Positions 46,025 through 53,185 of a stretch of DNA of 64,000 bases are shown here, in pieces. The first letter of the stretch is position 1. Each line of letters starts with the position of its first letter. This DNA comes from CAG-1782 sp964418255. Lineage in GTDB: Bacteria > Bacillota > Clostridia > Christensenellales > DTU072. Location: assembly GCA_964418255.1 (NCBI GenBank), contig CAYQKV010000005.1:62001-126000 (forward strand). Direction: 5' to 3'. Under the pieces are notes generated by a model. That model did no database searches, was not told the DNA's origin, and worked only from the letters and a program-made list of their open reading frames with translations. The position numbers were made by a program, and so were the translations under genes.

Positions 46025-46039
46025 TTTGTTGCCTCCTGT

Positions 46040-47017
46040 TTATTTACCTAATATTTTTGCAATATCGTAAAGTTCTTTATCGAATTTCGATTTCGCGTTA
46101 AGCGCGTCCTCGATGTCCATATCTATAATCTTATTGTCTCTTATGCCTACGGCTTTGCCGCCCGCTTTGCCGTTTTTGAACAGTTCCACCGCTTTTGCCC
46201 CGCATCTTGCGGCAAGCACTCTGTCGCTCATCGACGGCATTCCTCCTCTCTGGATATACCCGAGTTTAACCGTTCTTATGGAAATTCCCTCAACCTCGGC
46301 AAGGAGTTTTTCTTTTAATTCCGCGCAACTGCACACGCCTTCGGCAAGAATGATGATTACGGACTTTTTACCCTTTATTCTGTCGAGTTTAATGGTTTTC
46401 GCCGCTTCTTTTATATCGAAAGGAATTTCCGGCACTATAATTATTTCCGCGCCGCCCGAAATACCCGCGTAAAGCGCAATATCTCCGCATTTACGTCCCA
46501 TAACTTCGATAATGCACGCTCTGTTATGCGCAGTCATCGTGTCTCTGACGTTGTTTATCGCGTTGAGCACGGTGTTTACGGCTGTGTCGAACCCGAGCGT
46601 ATAATCGGTATACGCAAGGTCGTTGTCTATCGTTCCCGGCAAACCTACGCAAGGAACGCCGAAATCTTTATAAAACTGATTCATTCCCGCAAGCGACCCG
46701 CCGCCTCCGATGACCACGAGACCGTCTATCCCGTACGCCTGCAATACTTCGTACGCTTTCTGTCTGTACTCGTATTCCGTAAACTCGGGACACCTCGACG
46801 TGCGTAAAATCGTGCCGCCTTTCTGTACGGTATCGGAAACGAACCTCGAATCGATTTTATGTACTTCGCCCTCGATAAGCCCCGTATATCCGTCGTCTAT
46901 TCCGTAACACTCTATTCCCGACGCCGAAGCGCAACGCACCACGGCTCGGATTGCGGCGTTCATACCCGGCGCGTCTCCGCCGCTTGTAAGAATACCTATT
47001 CTCTCTATTTTAGACAT
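46040..47017 (-). CDS. pfkA: ATP-type 6-phosphofructokinase with altered GGDGS loop
   Basis: A 325-residue PfkA family enzyme. Clear blocks are ILTSGGDAPGMNAAIR, KGGTILRTSRCPEF (Arg72 region), LPGTIDNDL (catalytic Asp127 and the Gly of ATP users), VEVMGR-like IEVMGRKCGDIAL and LGYIQRGGMPSMSDR. The loop that normally reads GGDGS is GGGGS here, so the Asp (103 in E. coli) that helps bind Mg-ATP is Gly. The enzyme may be weak, use another metal ligand, or be regulatory. GTG 47026 is only two bases from GGAG; ATG 47017 is preferred. It has its own strong promoter and is followed by the PPi-type paralogue. Confidence 0.88.
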   Translation of the reverse strand: MSKIERIGILTSGGDAPGMNAAIRAVVRCASASGIECYGIDDGYTGLIEGEVHKIDSRFVSDTVQKGGTILRTSRCPEFTEYEYRQKAYEVLQAYGIDGLVVIGGGGSLAGMNQFYKDFGVPCVGLPGTIDNDLAYTDYTLGFDTAVNTVLNAINNVRDTMTAHNRACIIEVMGRKCGDIALYAGISGGAEIIIVPEIPFDIKEAAKTIKLDRIKGKKSVIIILAEGVCSCAELKEKLLAEVEGISIRTVKLGYIQRGGMPSMSDRVLAARCGAKAVELFKNGKAGGKAVGIRDNKIIDMDIEDALNAKSKFDKELYDIAKILGK

Positions 47018-47053
47018 ATAAGTCACTGCTCCGTCGCTAAAAAAATTTCTTAG

Positions 47054-47082
47054 ATTATAACACTTTTTAATCTCGTTATCAA
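47054..47082 (-). promoter_or_regulatory. Promoter of the pfkA-pfp operon
   Basis: Minus-strand TTGATA (47077-47082), 17-base spacer, perfect TATAAT (47054-47059) with TG one base upstream of the -10. Confidence 0.75.
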
Positions 47083-47127
47083 ATTATTCGGGCAACAAAT
47101 CGGTTTTGCTGTCGATTTTACCGAAGT

Positions 47128-48369
47128 TTATCTGATTTGTCCTTCGCCCCGAACGACGTACTTGACCGAGGTAAGCTCTTTAAGCCCTATCGGTCCTCTT
47201 ACGTGCAATTTCTGCGTGGAAATTCCCATTTCCGCGCCTAATCCCAGTTCGAATCCGTCGGTAAATCTCGTAGAAGCGTTGACGTACACGCAACCCGCGT
47301 CCACTGCGGCGGTGAAAACTCGCGCTTTCTCTTCGTCGGCGGTGACTATCGCCTCGCTGTGGTTTGTACCGTATCTGTTTATATGTTCAATCGCTTCTTT
47401 CTCACCCGAAACGATTTTCACTTTGATAATCATATCGTTATATTCGGTATAAAATTCGTCCTCTCCGACGATTTTCGTGTTCGGATAAATCTTTTCAACC
47501 TCTTCCGTTCCTCTTATTTCCACTCCTTTTTCTTCGAGCATACCGAGGCACAAGGGTAAAAATTTATCGGCTATTTCTCTGTCGACAAGCAACGTTTCCG
47601 CGGCGTTGCACACCGACGGACGGCTTATTTTCGCATTTTCCACGATTTTTAACGCCATATCTAAAGACGCGGTTTTTTCTACGTAAACGTGGCAATTTCC
47701 GCCGCTCGAAGCGATAACCGGCATTGCTGCTTCTTTAAGCACGAATTTTTTCAGTTTCTCTCCGCCGCGCGGTATCATTACGTCGATAAAATCGCCGGAA
47801 TGAAGCATTTCCAGCGTTTTTTCTCTGTCCGTACTGTCGATAAAACCGATAAGTTCGGGATTAACGCCGCACTCGATAAACGCGTTACGCATAAGTTCGG
47901 CGAGTCTTCGGTTGGTATTTATCGCTTCTTTTCCGCCTTTAAGCACCACGCCGTTGCCCGATTTTATACACAAAACCGCGGCGTCGACGGTGACGTTCGG
48001 TCTCGCTTCGTAGATAATTCCGACTACGCCGAGCGGCGCGTGTACTTTATCCACGCGAAGTCCGTTTCCGAGCGTATAACTCTCCTCAATCTTGCCTACG
48101 TAGTCGGGAAGTTTGATTACGTCGTCTATGCCGTCGCACATTGTTTTAATCCGCGCGTCGGTTAGCGTAAGCCTATCGAGAAAAGCAGCGTTCATTCCGC
48201 TTTTCTTACCCCCCTCCACGTCGGAGGCATTGATTTTTTTTAGGTTTTCGGCGTCGCTTGTCACGGCTTTCTTTATCGCCGCGAGCAGTTCGTTTTTAAC
48301 GGTCGAATCCGCCGTCATAAACTCGTTCGCTGCGCGCTTCGTATTTTCGCAAACGCTACGCACGTCCAT
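47128..48369 (-). CDS. proA: Glutamate-5-semialdehyde dehydrogenase (gamma-glutamyl phosphate reductase)
   Basis: A 413-residue ProA that reduces gamma-glutamyl phosphate to glutamate semialdehyde with NADPH, the second step of proline synthesis. Diagnostic blocks are LGVVGIIYEARPNVTVDAA, GNGVVLKGGKEA, PVIASSGGNCHVYV, the catalytic Cys in RPSVCNAAETLLV, TNHSEAIVT and CVYVNASTRFTDGFELGLGAEMGIS. proB is not nearby. The ribosome binding site lies in the end of yebC, eight bases apart, so the two genes are probably one unit. Confidence 0.95.
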   Translation of the reverse strand: MDVRSVCENTKRAANEFMTADSTVKNELLAAIKKAVTSDAENLKKINASDVEGGKKSGMNAAFLDRLTLTDARIKTMCDGIDDVIKLPDYVGKIEESYTLGNGLRVDKVHAPLGVVGIIYEARPNVTVDAAVLCIKSGNGVVLKGGKEAINTNRRLAELMRNAFIECGVNPELIGFIDSTDREKTLEMLHSGDFIDVMIPRGGEKLKKFVLKEAAMPVIASSGGNCHVYVEKTASLDMALKIVENAKISRPSVCNAAETLLVDREIADKFLPLCLGMLEEKGVEIRGTEEVEKIYPNTKIVGEDEFYTEYNDMIIKVKIVSGEKEAIEHINRYGTNHSEAIVTADEEKARVFTAAVDAGCVYVNASTRFTDGFELGLGAEMGISTQKLHVRGPIGLKELTSVKYVVRGEGQIR

Positions 48370-48376
48370 AAAACTT

Positions 48377-49123
48377 TCAGTCCTCCTCTTCTTCTTCGGG
48401 AAGTTCGGCGTTGTGATACACGTTCTGCACGTCGTCGTTTTCTTCGAGCATTCCTATAAGTTTTTCAATCATAGGCACGGCTTCGGGTTGCGGCGTGACG
48501 TAATCGTCGGGATAAAAACCTACTTCATAGCTGAGCACGCTCAGTCCGCCTTTTTCAAGCTCTTCTTTCACCGAGTTGACGTCCTGCGGCAACGTATAAA
48601 TTTCATATACGTCTTCTCCGTCTCCGACAACGTCGTCCGCGCCCGCTTCGAGCGCAAGCATCATTACGTCGTCTTCCGTCACTCCTTTCCCAGCTTCCAC
48701 GACTACAAGCCCTTTCTTTTTGAAAAGATAGGATACGCACCCCGTGCTACCCATAGAACCGTTGCATTTGTCGAAAGCGTGTCTTACGTCTCCCGCCGTT
48801 CTGTTCTTGTTGTCGGTAAGCGCTTCGACTATAACCGCGACTCCGCCCGCAGCGTAACCTTCGTACTGCATATCTTCGTAGTTTACGGTATTGAGTTCTC
48901 CGCTCGCTTTCTTTATAGAACGCATAATGTTATCGTTGGGCATATTGTTCTGTTTAGCCTTTGCGATAACGTCGCGCAACTTCGAATTGCTGTTCGGGTC
49001 GGGTCCGCCGGATTTAACGGCAACCGCGATTTCCCTTCCTATTTTGGTGAAAATGCTTCCGCGCGCGGCGTCCGCTTTTCCCTTTTTATTTTTAATGTTT
49101 GCCCATTTGCTGTGTCCGCTCAT
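48377..49123 (-). CDS. yebC: YebC/PmpR family regulator or translation factor
   Basis: A 248-residue member of the YebC family. The N-terminus MSGHSKWANIKNKKGKADAARGSIFTKIGREI is the family hallmark, shown here as MSGHSKWANIKNKKG and RGSIFTKIGRE. Later blocks are PDPNSN-like PDPNSNSKLRDVIAKAK and NMPNDNIMRSIKKA, then YEGYAAGGVAVIVEALTD. Members have been described as DNA-binding regulators and, more recently, as ribosome-associated factors for proline-rich stalling; the role here is open. An acidic tail (LPEEEEED) closes the protein. It lies between an rRNA/tRNA methyltransferase gene and proA. Confidence 0.93.
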   Translation of the reverse strand: MSGHSKWANIKNKKGKADAARGSIFTKIGREIAVAVKSGGPDPNSNSKLRDVIAKAKQNNMPNDNIMRSIKKASGELNTVNYEDMQYEGYAAGGVAVIVEALTDNKNRTAGDVRHAFDKCNGSMGSTGCVSYLFKKKGLVVVEAGKGVTEDDVMMLALEAGADDVVGDGEDVYEIYTLPQDVNSVKEELEKGGLSVLSYEVGFYPDDYVTPQPEAVPMIEKLIGMLEENDDVQNVYHNAELPEEEEED

Positions 49124-49141
49124 TTTACTCTCCTGAAAAAA

Positions 49142-49891
49142 TTATCTTATCAGATACATCGCTATGCTCGCGCTCACCGCGGCGTTAAGAGACTCCACTC
49201 CGTTTTGCATAGGAATGGATAAAAAAGTTTTGACTTCTTTTCTCACTTCATCGCTCAGTCCGTGCGCTTCGCTTCCTATCGCAATCGCAATTTTGCCCTC
49301 TTTTTTGTATCCGTAGATACAATTACCATCCATATCCAAACCTAAAATATTATATTCTTGCAACAAGTTCAAAGCGTTCGAAACGTCGGTTTCTATGATG
49401 TCGGTTCGGAATGTACCCGCCATTGCCGCTCTGACGGCTTTGGGGGAATAGGCGTCCGTACAGGACGCGCACACAACGGTTTTTATTCCTCTCGCCGCAG
49501 CGGTTCTGATTATCGTGCCGAGATTGCCCGCGTCGGATATTCCGTCGAGAAGCAATACTTCCTCTCCGCAAACTTTAAGTTCGGAAAACTTCGTAAACGG
49601 TTTTTTTACTACCGCAATCACGCCCGAAGGCGTGATTGTATCACTTACCGCGTCAAAAAGTTCGTCTTTTACGATATAAGGGTCTATTTCGAATTTTTCC
49701 GCGATGAAAGAAAGTTCTTCCTCTTTACTTTGCTTAATAAACAGTTCTTCCGCGCCGAAACGGTCCGGTATATCTTTTACAAGGTTTACTCCTTCCGCGA
49801 TAAAGACTCCGCATTCTCTGCGAAGTTTTTTATCTTTATATAACGCGCGCAATTTTTTCAGCGCGGAATTTTGCGAAGAAGTAATCAGCAT
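49142..49891 (-). CDS. TrmH/SpoU-family RNA 2'-O-methyltransferase
   Basis: A 249-residue SPOUT methyltransferase. Residues 1 to about 90 form the RNA-binding substrate domain (ITSSQNSALKKLRALYKDKK), and the C-terminal knot shows the three SpoU motifs: LLDGISDAGNLGTIIRTAAA, IAIGSEAHGLSDEV and IPMQNGVESLNAAVSASIAMY. Such enzymes methylate ribose 2'-OH in tRNA or 23S rRNA with S-adenosylmethionine; the target cannot be read from sequence. It follows rplT after a hairpin, as often seen in Bacillota. Confidence 0.9.
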   Translation of the reverse strand: MLITSSQNSALKKLRALYKDKKLRRECGVFIAEGVNLVKDIPDRFGAEELFIKQSKEEELSFIAEKFEIDPYIVKDELFDAVSDTITPSGVIAVVKKPFTKFSELKVCGEEVLLLDGISDAGNLGTIIRTAAARGIKTVVCASCTDAYSPKAVRAAMAGTFRTDIIETDVSNALNLLQEYNILGLDMDGNCIYGYKKEGKIAIAIGSEAHGLSDEVRKEVKTFLSIPMQNGVESLNAAVSASIAMYLIR

Positions 49892-49903
49892 AGCGTAATT
49901 GAA

Positions 49904-49932
49904 AAGTGGTTACTTATAACGGGTAACCACTT
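49904..49932 (-). terminator. Terminator after rplT
   Basis: A 10-bp stem (AAGTGGTTAC and GTAACCACTT) with a nine-base loop. The minus-strand exit has only TTTT, while the opposite side has six T, so termination toward trmH may be partial. Confidence 0.6.
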
Positions 49933-49938
49933 CGTTTT

Positions 49939-50292
49939 TTATTTTATAGCAGCTTTCGCCTTTTCGCACAAATCCGAAAACGCTTTGGGGTCGGATATAG
50001 CTAAGTCCGCCAAAATCTTACGGTTGAGGTCGATGCCTGCCGTTTTAAGTCCATACATAAGTTTGGAGTACGAAATGTCGTTCATTCTCGCCGCGGCGTT
50101 GATACGCGCTATCCACATCTGACGGAAATCTCTCTTTTTGAGTCTTCTGCCGACGTAAGCGTACTGCATAGACTTCATTACAGCCTGTCTTGCTATTCTG
50201 TAAGAACGCGATTTGGAACCGAAGTATCCTTTCGCTCTTCTCATTATCTTTCTTCTTTTCTTAACGGCGTTTACCGCTCTTTTAATTCTCAT
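49939..50292 (-). CDS. rplT: 50S ribosomal protein L20
   Basis: A 117-residue L20, normal length, binding 23S rRNA early in 50S assembly. The block RIKRAVNAVKKRRKIMRRAKGYFG and LWIARINAA-like MWIARINAAARMNDISYSKLM are diagnostic. In B. subtilis L20 also represses its own operon by acting on the infC leader. GGAGG lies upstream of the ATG. Third gene of infC-rpmI-rplT. Confidence 0.97.
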   Translation of the reverse strand: MRIKRAVNAVKKRRKIMRRAKGYFGSKSRSYRIARQAVMKSMQYAYVGRRLKKRDFRQMWIARINAAARMNDISYSKLMYGLKTAGIDLNRKILADLAISDPKAFSDLCEKAKAAIK

Positions 50293-50304
50293 ACGACACC
50301 TCCA

Positions 50305-50505
50305 TTATTTCTGACCGCTCATAAGAGTAGACATTGTCTTCTGTTGCGTAGCGTCTACATAGCCGCCTTTGCGAAGATTTCTCGTTCTTTTGGTCGTTTT
50401 TTTGTTAAGAATGTGATTTTTGTTCTGCTTCGCTCTTTTGATTTTTCCCGAGGCAGTCAATCTGAAACGCTTTTTCGCACCGCTGTGCGTTTTCATTTTA
50501 GGCAT
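50305..50505 (-). CDS. rpmI: 50S ribosomal protein L35
   Basis: A 66-residue L35 with the typical start MPKMKTHSGAKKRFRLTASG and basic run KRAKQNKNHILNKKTTKRTR. AAAGGAG precedes the ATG. It sits between infC and rplT, the conserved order across bacteria. Confidence 0.97.
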   Translation of the reverse strand: MPKMKTHSGAKKRFRLTASGKIKRAKQNKNHILNKKTTKRTRNLRKGGYVDATQQKTMSTLMSGQK

Positions 50506-50535
50506 AATCCCAAATTCTCCTTTATGTGTTTATTG

Positions 50536-51051
50536 TTATTTCTTGCTAATCGGAGCGAGCATCATAAAAACGCTTCTATTCTCCGTAGTAGGCTTTTTCT
50601 CCATCGCCGCCACGTCTTTAACTTTCTCGTAAAAGTTTTCAAGCACGGCTACGCTTATTTCGGGGTGTTCCTGCTGTCTTCCCTTCATTCTCAAAGATAC
50701 TTTGACTTTGTTTCCGTCTTCGATAAACTCTCTCGTTTGTTTCGCTCTTACGTTTATATCTCCGACGTCAATCGTTTGCGAAAGTTTTATTTCTTTGACT
50801 TCAATGACTTTTTGTGCTTTTTTCGCTTCTTTTTCTTTCTTTATCATATCGAAGCGATACTTCCCATAGTCCATTATCTTGCATACGGGCGGTTTCGCCG
50901 CGGGCGAGATATTGACTAAATCCAAATTACGGAACTCCGCTATTCTAAGCGCCTCGCTCCTTGCCATTACTCCGAGCTGTTGCCCTTTTTCGTCAATCAG
51001 TCGGACTTCTTTGTCAACGATACTCTCGTTAATCAACAATTCCTTAAAAAT
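50536..51051 (-). CDS. infC: Translation initiation factor IF-3 with AUU start
   Basis: A 171-residue IF-3 if begun at ATT 51051. The next in-frame start-like codons (TTG 51039, TTG 51036) have no well-placed ribosome binding site, while GGAGGG lies eight bases before the ATT. The resulting start, FKELLINESIVDKEVRLID, aligns with the B. subtilis N-terminus. AUU starts on infC are known from E. coli and B. subtilis and allow IF-3 to limit its own synthesis, because IF-3 discriminates against AUU. Core blocks: NLDLVNISPAAKPPVCKIMDYGKYRF and the linker KEKEAKKAQK. First gene of the operon, after a leader with an attenuator-like hairpin. Confidence 0.93.
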   Translation of the reverse strand: MFKELLINESIVDKEVRLIDEKGQQLGVMARSEALRIAEFRNLDLVNISPAAKPPVCKIMDYGKYRFDMIKKEKEAKKAQKVIEVKEIKLSQTIDVGDINVRAKQTREFIEDGNKVKVSLRMKGRQQEHPEISVAVLENFYEKVKDVAAMEKKPTTENRSVFMMLAPISKK

Positions 51052-51065
51052 GGTTCATTCCCTCC

Positions 51066-51102
51066 AAATAAAAAAGATGTGCAGTAGAAATACACATCTT
51101 TT
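51066..51102 (-). terminator. Attenuator-like terminator in the infC leader
   Basis: A stem of up to 10 bp (AAAAGATGTG/CACATCTTTT) followed by a T-rich run on the minus strand, ending just before the infC ribosome binding site. Its place in a leader of about 125 bases suggests control of infC-rpmI-rplT by premature termination, as known for the B. subtilis L20 leader. Confidence 0.72.
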
Positions 51103-51184
51103 ACCGTAAAAATCTTATTAAAGAATTACAGAAACCGTTACGCTACTCGCTTCCGGTGAGACGCATAATCTACTTTGTGCTACT

Positions 51185-51213
51185 ATAATATCAATTATTT
51201 GCCCGTTTGTCAA
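51185..51213 (-). promoter_or_regulatory. Promoter of infC-rpmI-rplT
   Basis: Minus-strand perfect TTGACA (51208-51213), 17-base spacer, TATTAT (51185-51190). It starts three bases past the thrS stop and yields a leader of about 125 bases. Confidence 0.8.
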
Positions 51214-51216
51214 GCA

Positions 51217-53142
51217 TTAAAGCGTTTTTTCTTCTACCTCTTTGATAACTAACGCTTCGAACTCTTCCACAGTCATCGTTCCCATATCGCCCGTTTTGCG
51301 GTTTCTCACGCTTACTACGCCGTTTTCCTTTTCCTTGTCTCCGATTATCAGCATATACGGTACTTTTTCAAGTTGCGCTTCGCGGATTTTGTATCCGATT
51401 TTCTCGTTTCTTACGTCCGCTTCCGCTCTTATCCCTTTCATTTTCAGTTCGTTTACGCATTCAATCGCGGCTTTTTCCGTTCTTTCGGTAAGGCTGAGAA
51501 CTTTTACCTGCGTGGGGCTCAACCACGTCGGCAACGCGCCCGCGTACTTTTCGAGGATAAGCGCGATAGTTCTTTCATAGCATCCCATCGAAGTTCTGTG
51601 AATAATATACGGTCTTACTTTGTTCCCGTTTTCGTCGATATAATTCATATCGAAGTTTTCCGCAAGGAACATATCAATCTGTATGGTGACGAGCGTATCT
51701 TCTTTTCCGTGCACGTTTTTAATCTGAATATCGAGTTTCGGTCCGTAAAACGCCGCTTCGTCTCTCGCTTCGGTATACGGCACGTTGAGGTCTTTGAGTA
51801 TCCTCTCCATTTCCGCTTCCGCTTTTTCCCATTTCGCGGGGTCGTTGATGTATTTCTCGGTGTTGTTCGGGTCCCAACGGGAGAAACGGTAAGAAACGTC
51901 CTCTTCCAGACCTACGCTTCTTAAACAGAATTTCGTAAGTTCGAGACACCCCTTGAATTCTTCCTCTATCTGGTCGGGTCTGCAAATAAGGTGCCCTTCG
52001 CTTATTGTGAATTGTCTTACCCTTATAAGCCCGTGCATTTCGCCGCTTGCTTCGTTACGGAAAAGCGTGCTTGTTTCGCCGTAACGCAACGGTAAATCCC
52101 TGTACGATTTCAGTCCGTTGTTGTAAATCGTATACTGGAACGGGCAGGTCATCGGACGCAATGCGAAAACTTCTCCTTCTGCGTCGGGGTCGCCCATTAC
52201 AAACATTCCGTCGAGATAGTGGTCCCAGTGTCCGCTGATTTTGTAAAGTTCCCTCTTCGCCATATACGGCGTTTTCGTCCTTACGTATCCTCTTCTTTCC
52301 TCTTCGTCTTCCACAAAACGCGATAATATCTGGAAAAGTTTGGCTCCCTTAGGCATAAGCAAAGGCAATCCCTGTCCTATGGTTTCGTCGGTCATAAAAT
52401 ATCCGAGCTCTCTTCCGATTTTGTTATGGTCGCGCTTTTTCGCCTCTTCGATTGCCGTAAGATAGGCTTCGAGGTCGGCTTTTTTATCAAACGCCGTTCC
52501 GTAAATACGCGTAAGCATCTTATTGTGTTCGTCTCCGCGCCAATACGCCCCAGTAACCGAAGTAATTTTATACGCCTTTACGTAACCGGTAGATGGAATA
52601 TGCGGTCCCGCGCACAAATCGGTGAAATCGCCTTGCGTATAAGTGCTTATTACCGCGTCGGCAGGCAGGTTTTCTATAAGCTCGGTTTTATAAGGCTCGT
52701 CTTTGAACATAGCGAGCGCTTCTTCTTTGGTTACCTCTTTCCTAATTATCGGATAATTAGCCTTTATTATCTTTTTCATTTCGCTTTCCACTGCGGATAC
52801 GTCGTCCTGCGTAAAAGGCGTGGAAAAATCGAAATCGTAATAAAAACCGTTCTCTATCGCCGGTCCGATTGCTACTTTTACGTCGGGTTTTACCGTTCTG
52901 ACAGCCTGAGCGAGTATATGCGCCGCGCTGTGGCGATACGCTTTCTTACCGTCTTCGTCCGCGAAAGTTAAAAACTCCACTTCCGCGCCGTCTTCAACCG
53001 TACTGCGCATATCGCGCACCGTTCCGTTTACTTTTGCGCAAAGAGCGACGCGCGCAAGCCCGTCGCTTATTGATTTTGCTACGTCGAACAGCGTAACGCC
53101 GTCGTCGAATTCTCTTATTTCATCTCTCAGTTTAATTTGCAT
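51217..53142 (-). CDS. thrS: Threonine--tRNA ligase
   Basis: A 641-residue class II synthetase of full length. Domains in order: TGS (residues 1-60), editing domain with HSAAHILAQAV and YYDFDF, catalytic core with motif 1 region, RPMTCPFQYTIY (Zn-binding Cys), YRDLPLRYGE, GLIRVRQFTISEGHLIC (motif 2 and Zn-binding His), IIHRTSMGCYERTIALILE (motif 3 and Zn-binding His), and the C-terminal anticodon domain. It charges tRNA-Thr and edits Ser. GAGG precedes the ATG. Only 43 bases separate it from the upstream lipoprotein gene, so there is no room for the T-box leader often found before thrS in Bacillota. Confidence 0.98.
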   Translation of the reverse strand: MQIKLRDEIREFDDGVTLFDVAKSISDGLARVALCAKVNGTVRDMRSTVEDGAEVEFLTFADEDGKKAYRHSAAHILAQAVRTVKPDVKVAIGPAIENGFYYDFDFSTPFTQDDVSAVESEMKKIIKANYPIIRKEVTKEEALAMFKDEPYKTELIENLPADAVISTYTQGDFTDLCAGPHIPSTGYVKAYKITSVTGAYWRGDEHNKMLTRIYGTAFDKKADLEAYLTAIEEAKKRDHNKIGRELGYFMTDETIGQGLPLLMPKGAKLFQILSRFVEDEEERRGYVRTKTPYMAKRELYKISGHWDHYLDGMFVMGDPDAEGEVFALRPMTCPFQYTIYNNGLKSYRDLPLRYGETSTLFRNEASGEMHGLIRVRQFTISEGHLICRPDQIEEEFKGCLELTKFCLRSVGLEEDVSYRFSRWDPNNTEKYINDPAKWEKAEAEMERILKDLNVPYTEARDEAAFYGPKLDIQIKNVHGKEDTLVTIQIDMFLAENFDMNYIDENGNKVRPYIIHRTSMGCYERTIALILEKYAGALPTWLSPTQVKVLSLTERTEKAAIECVNELKMKGIRAEADVRNEKIGYKIREAQLEKVPYMLIIGDKEKENGVVSVRNRKTGDMGTMTVEEFEALVIKEVEEKTL

Positions 53143-53185
53143 AAATTGCCTCTATAATATATTTTAATTATAATTACTATTTATT

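Noticed and set aside
51044..51058. Short ATG-AAC-CAT-TTT-TAA frame before infC as leader peptide
   Set aside because: GGAGG is only about two bases from the ATG and the frame has four codons; the ATT start of infC uses the same site with normal spacing.
53143..53185. T-box leader before thrS
   Set aside because: The gap is only 43 bases and lacks the conserved T-box sequence and a terminator.
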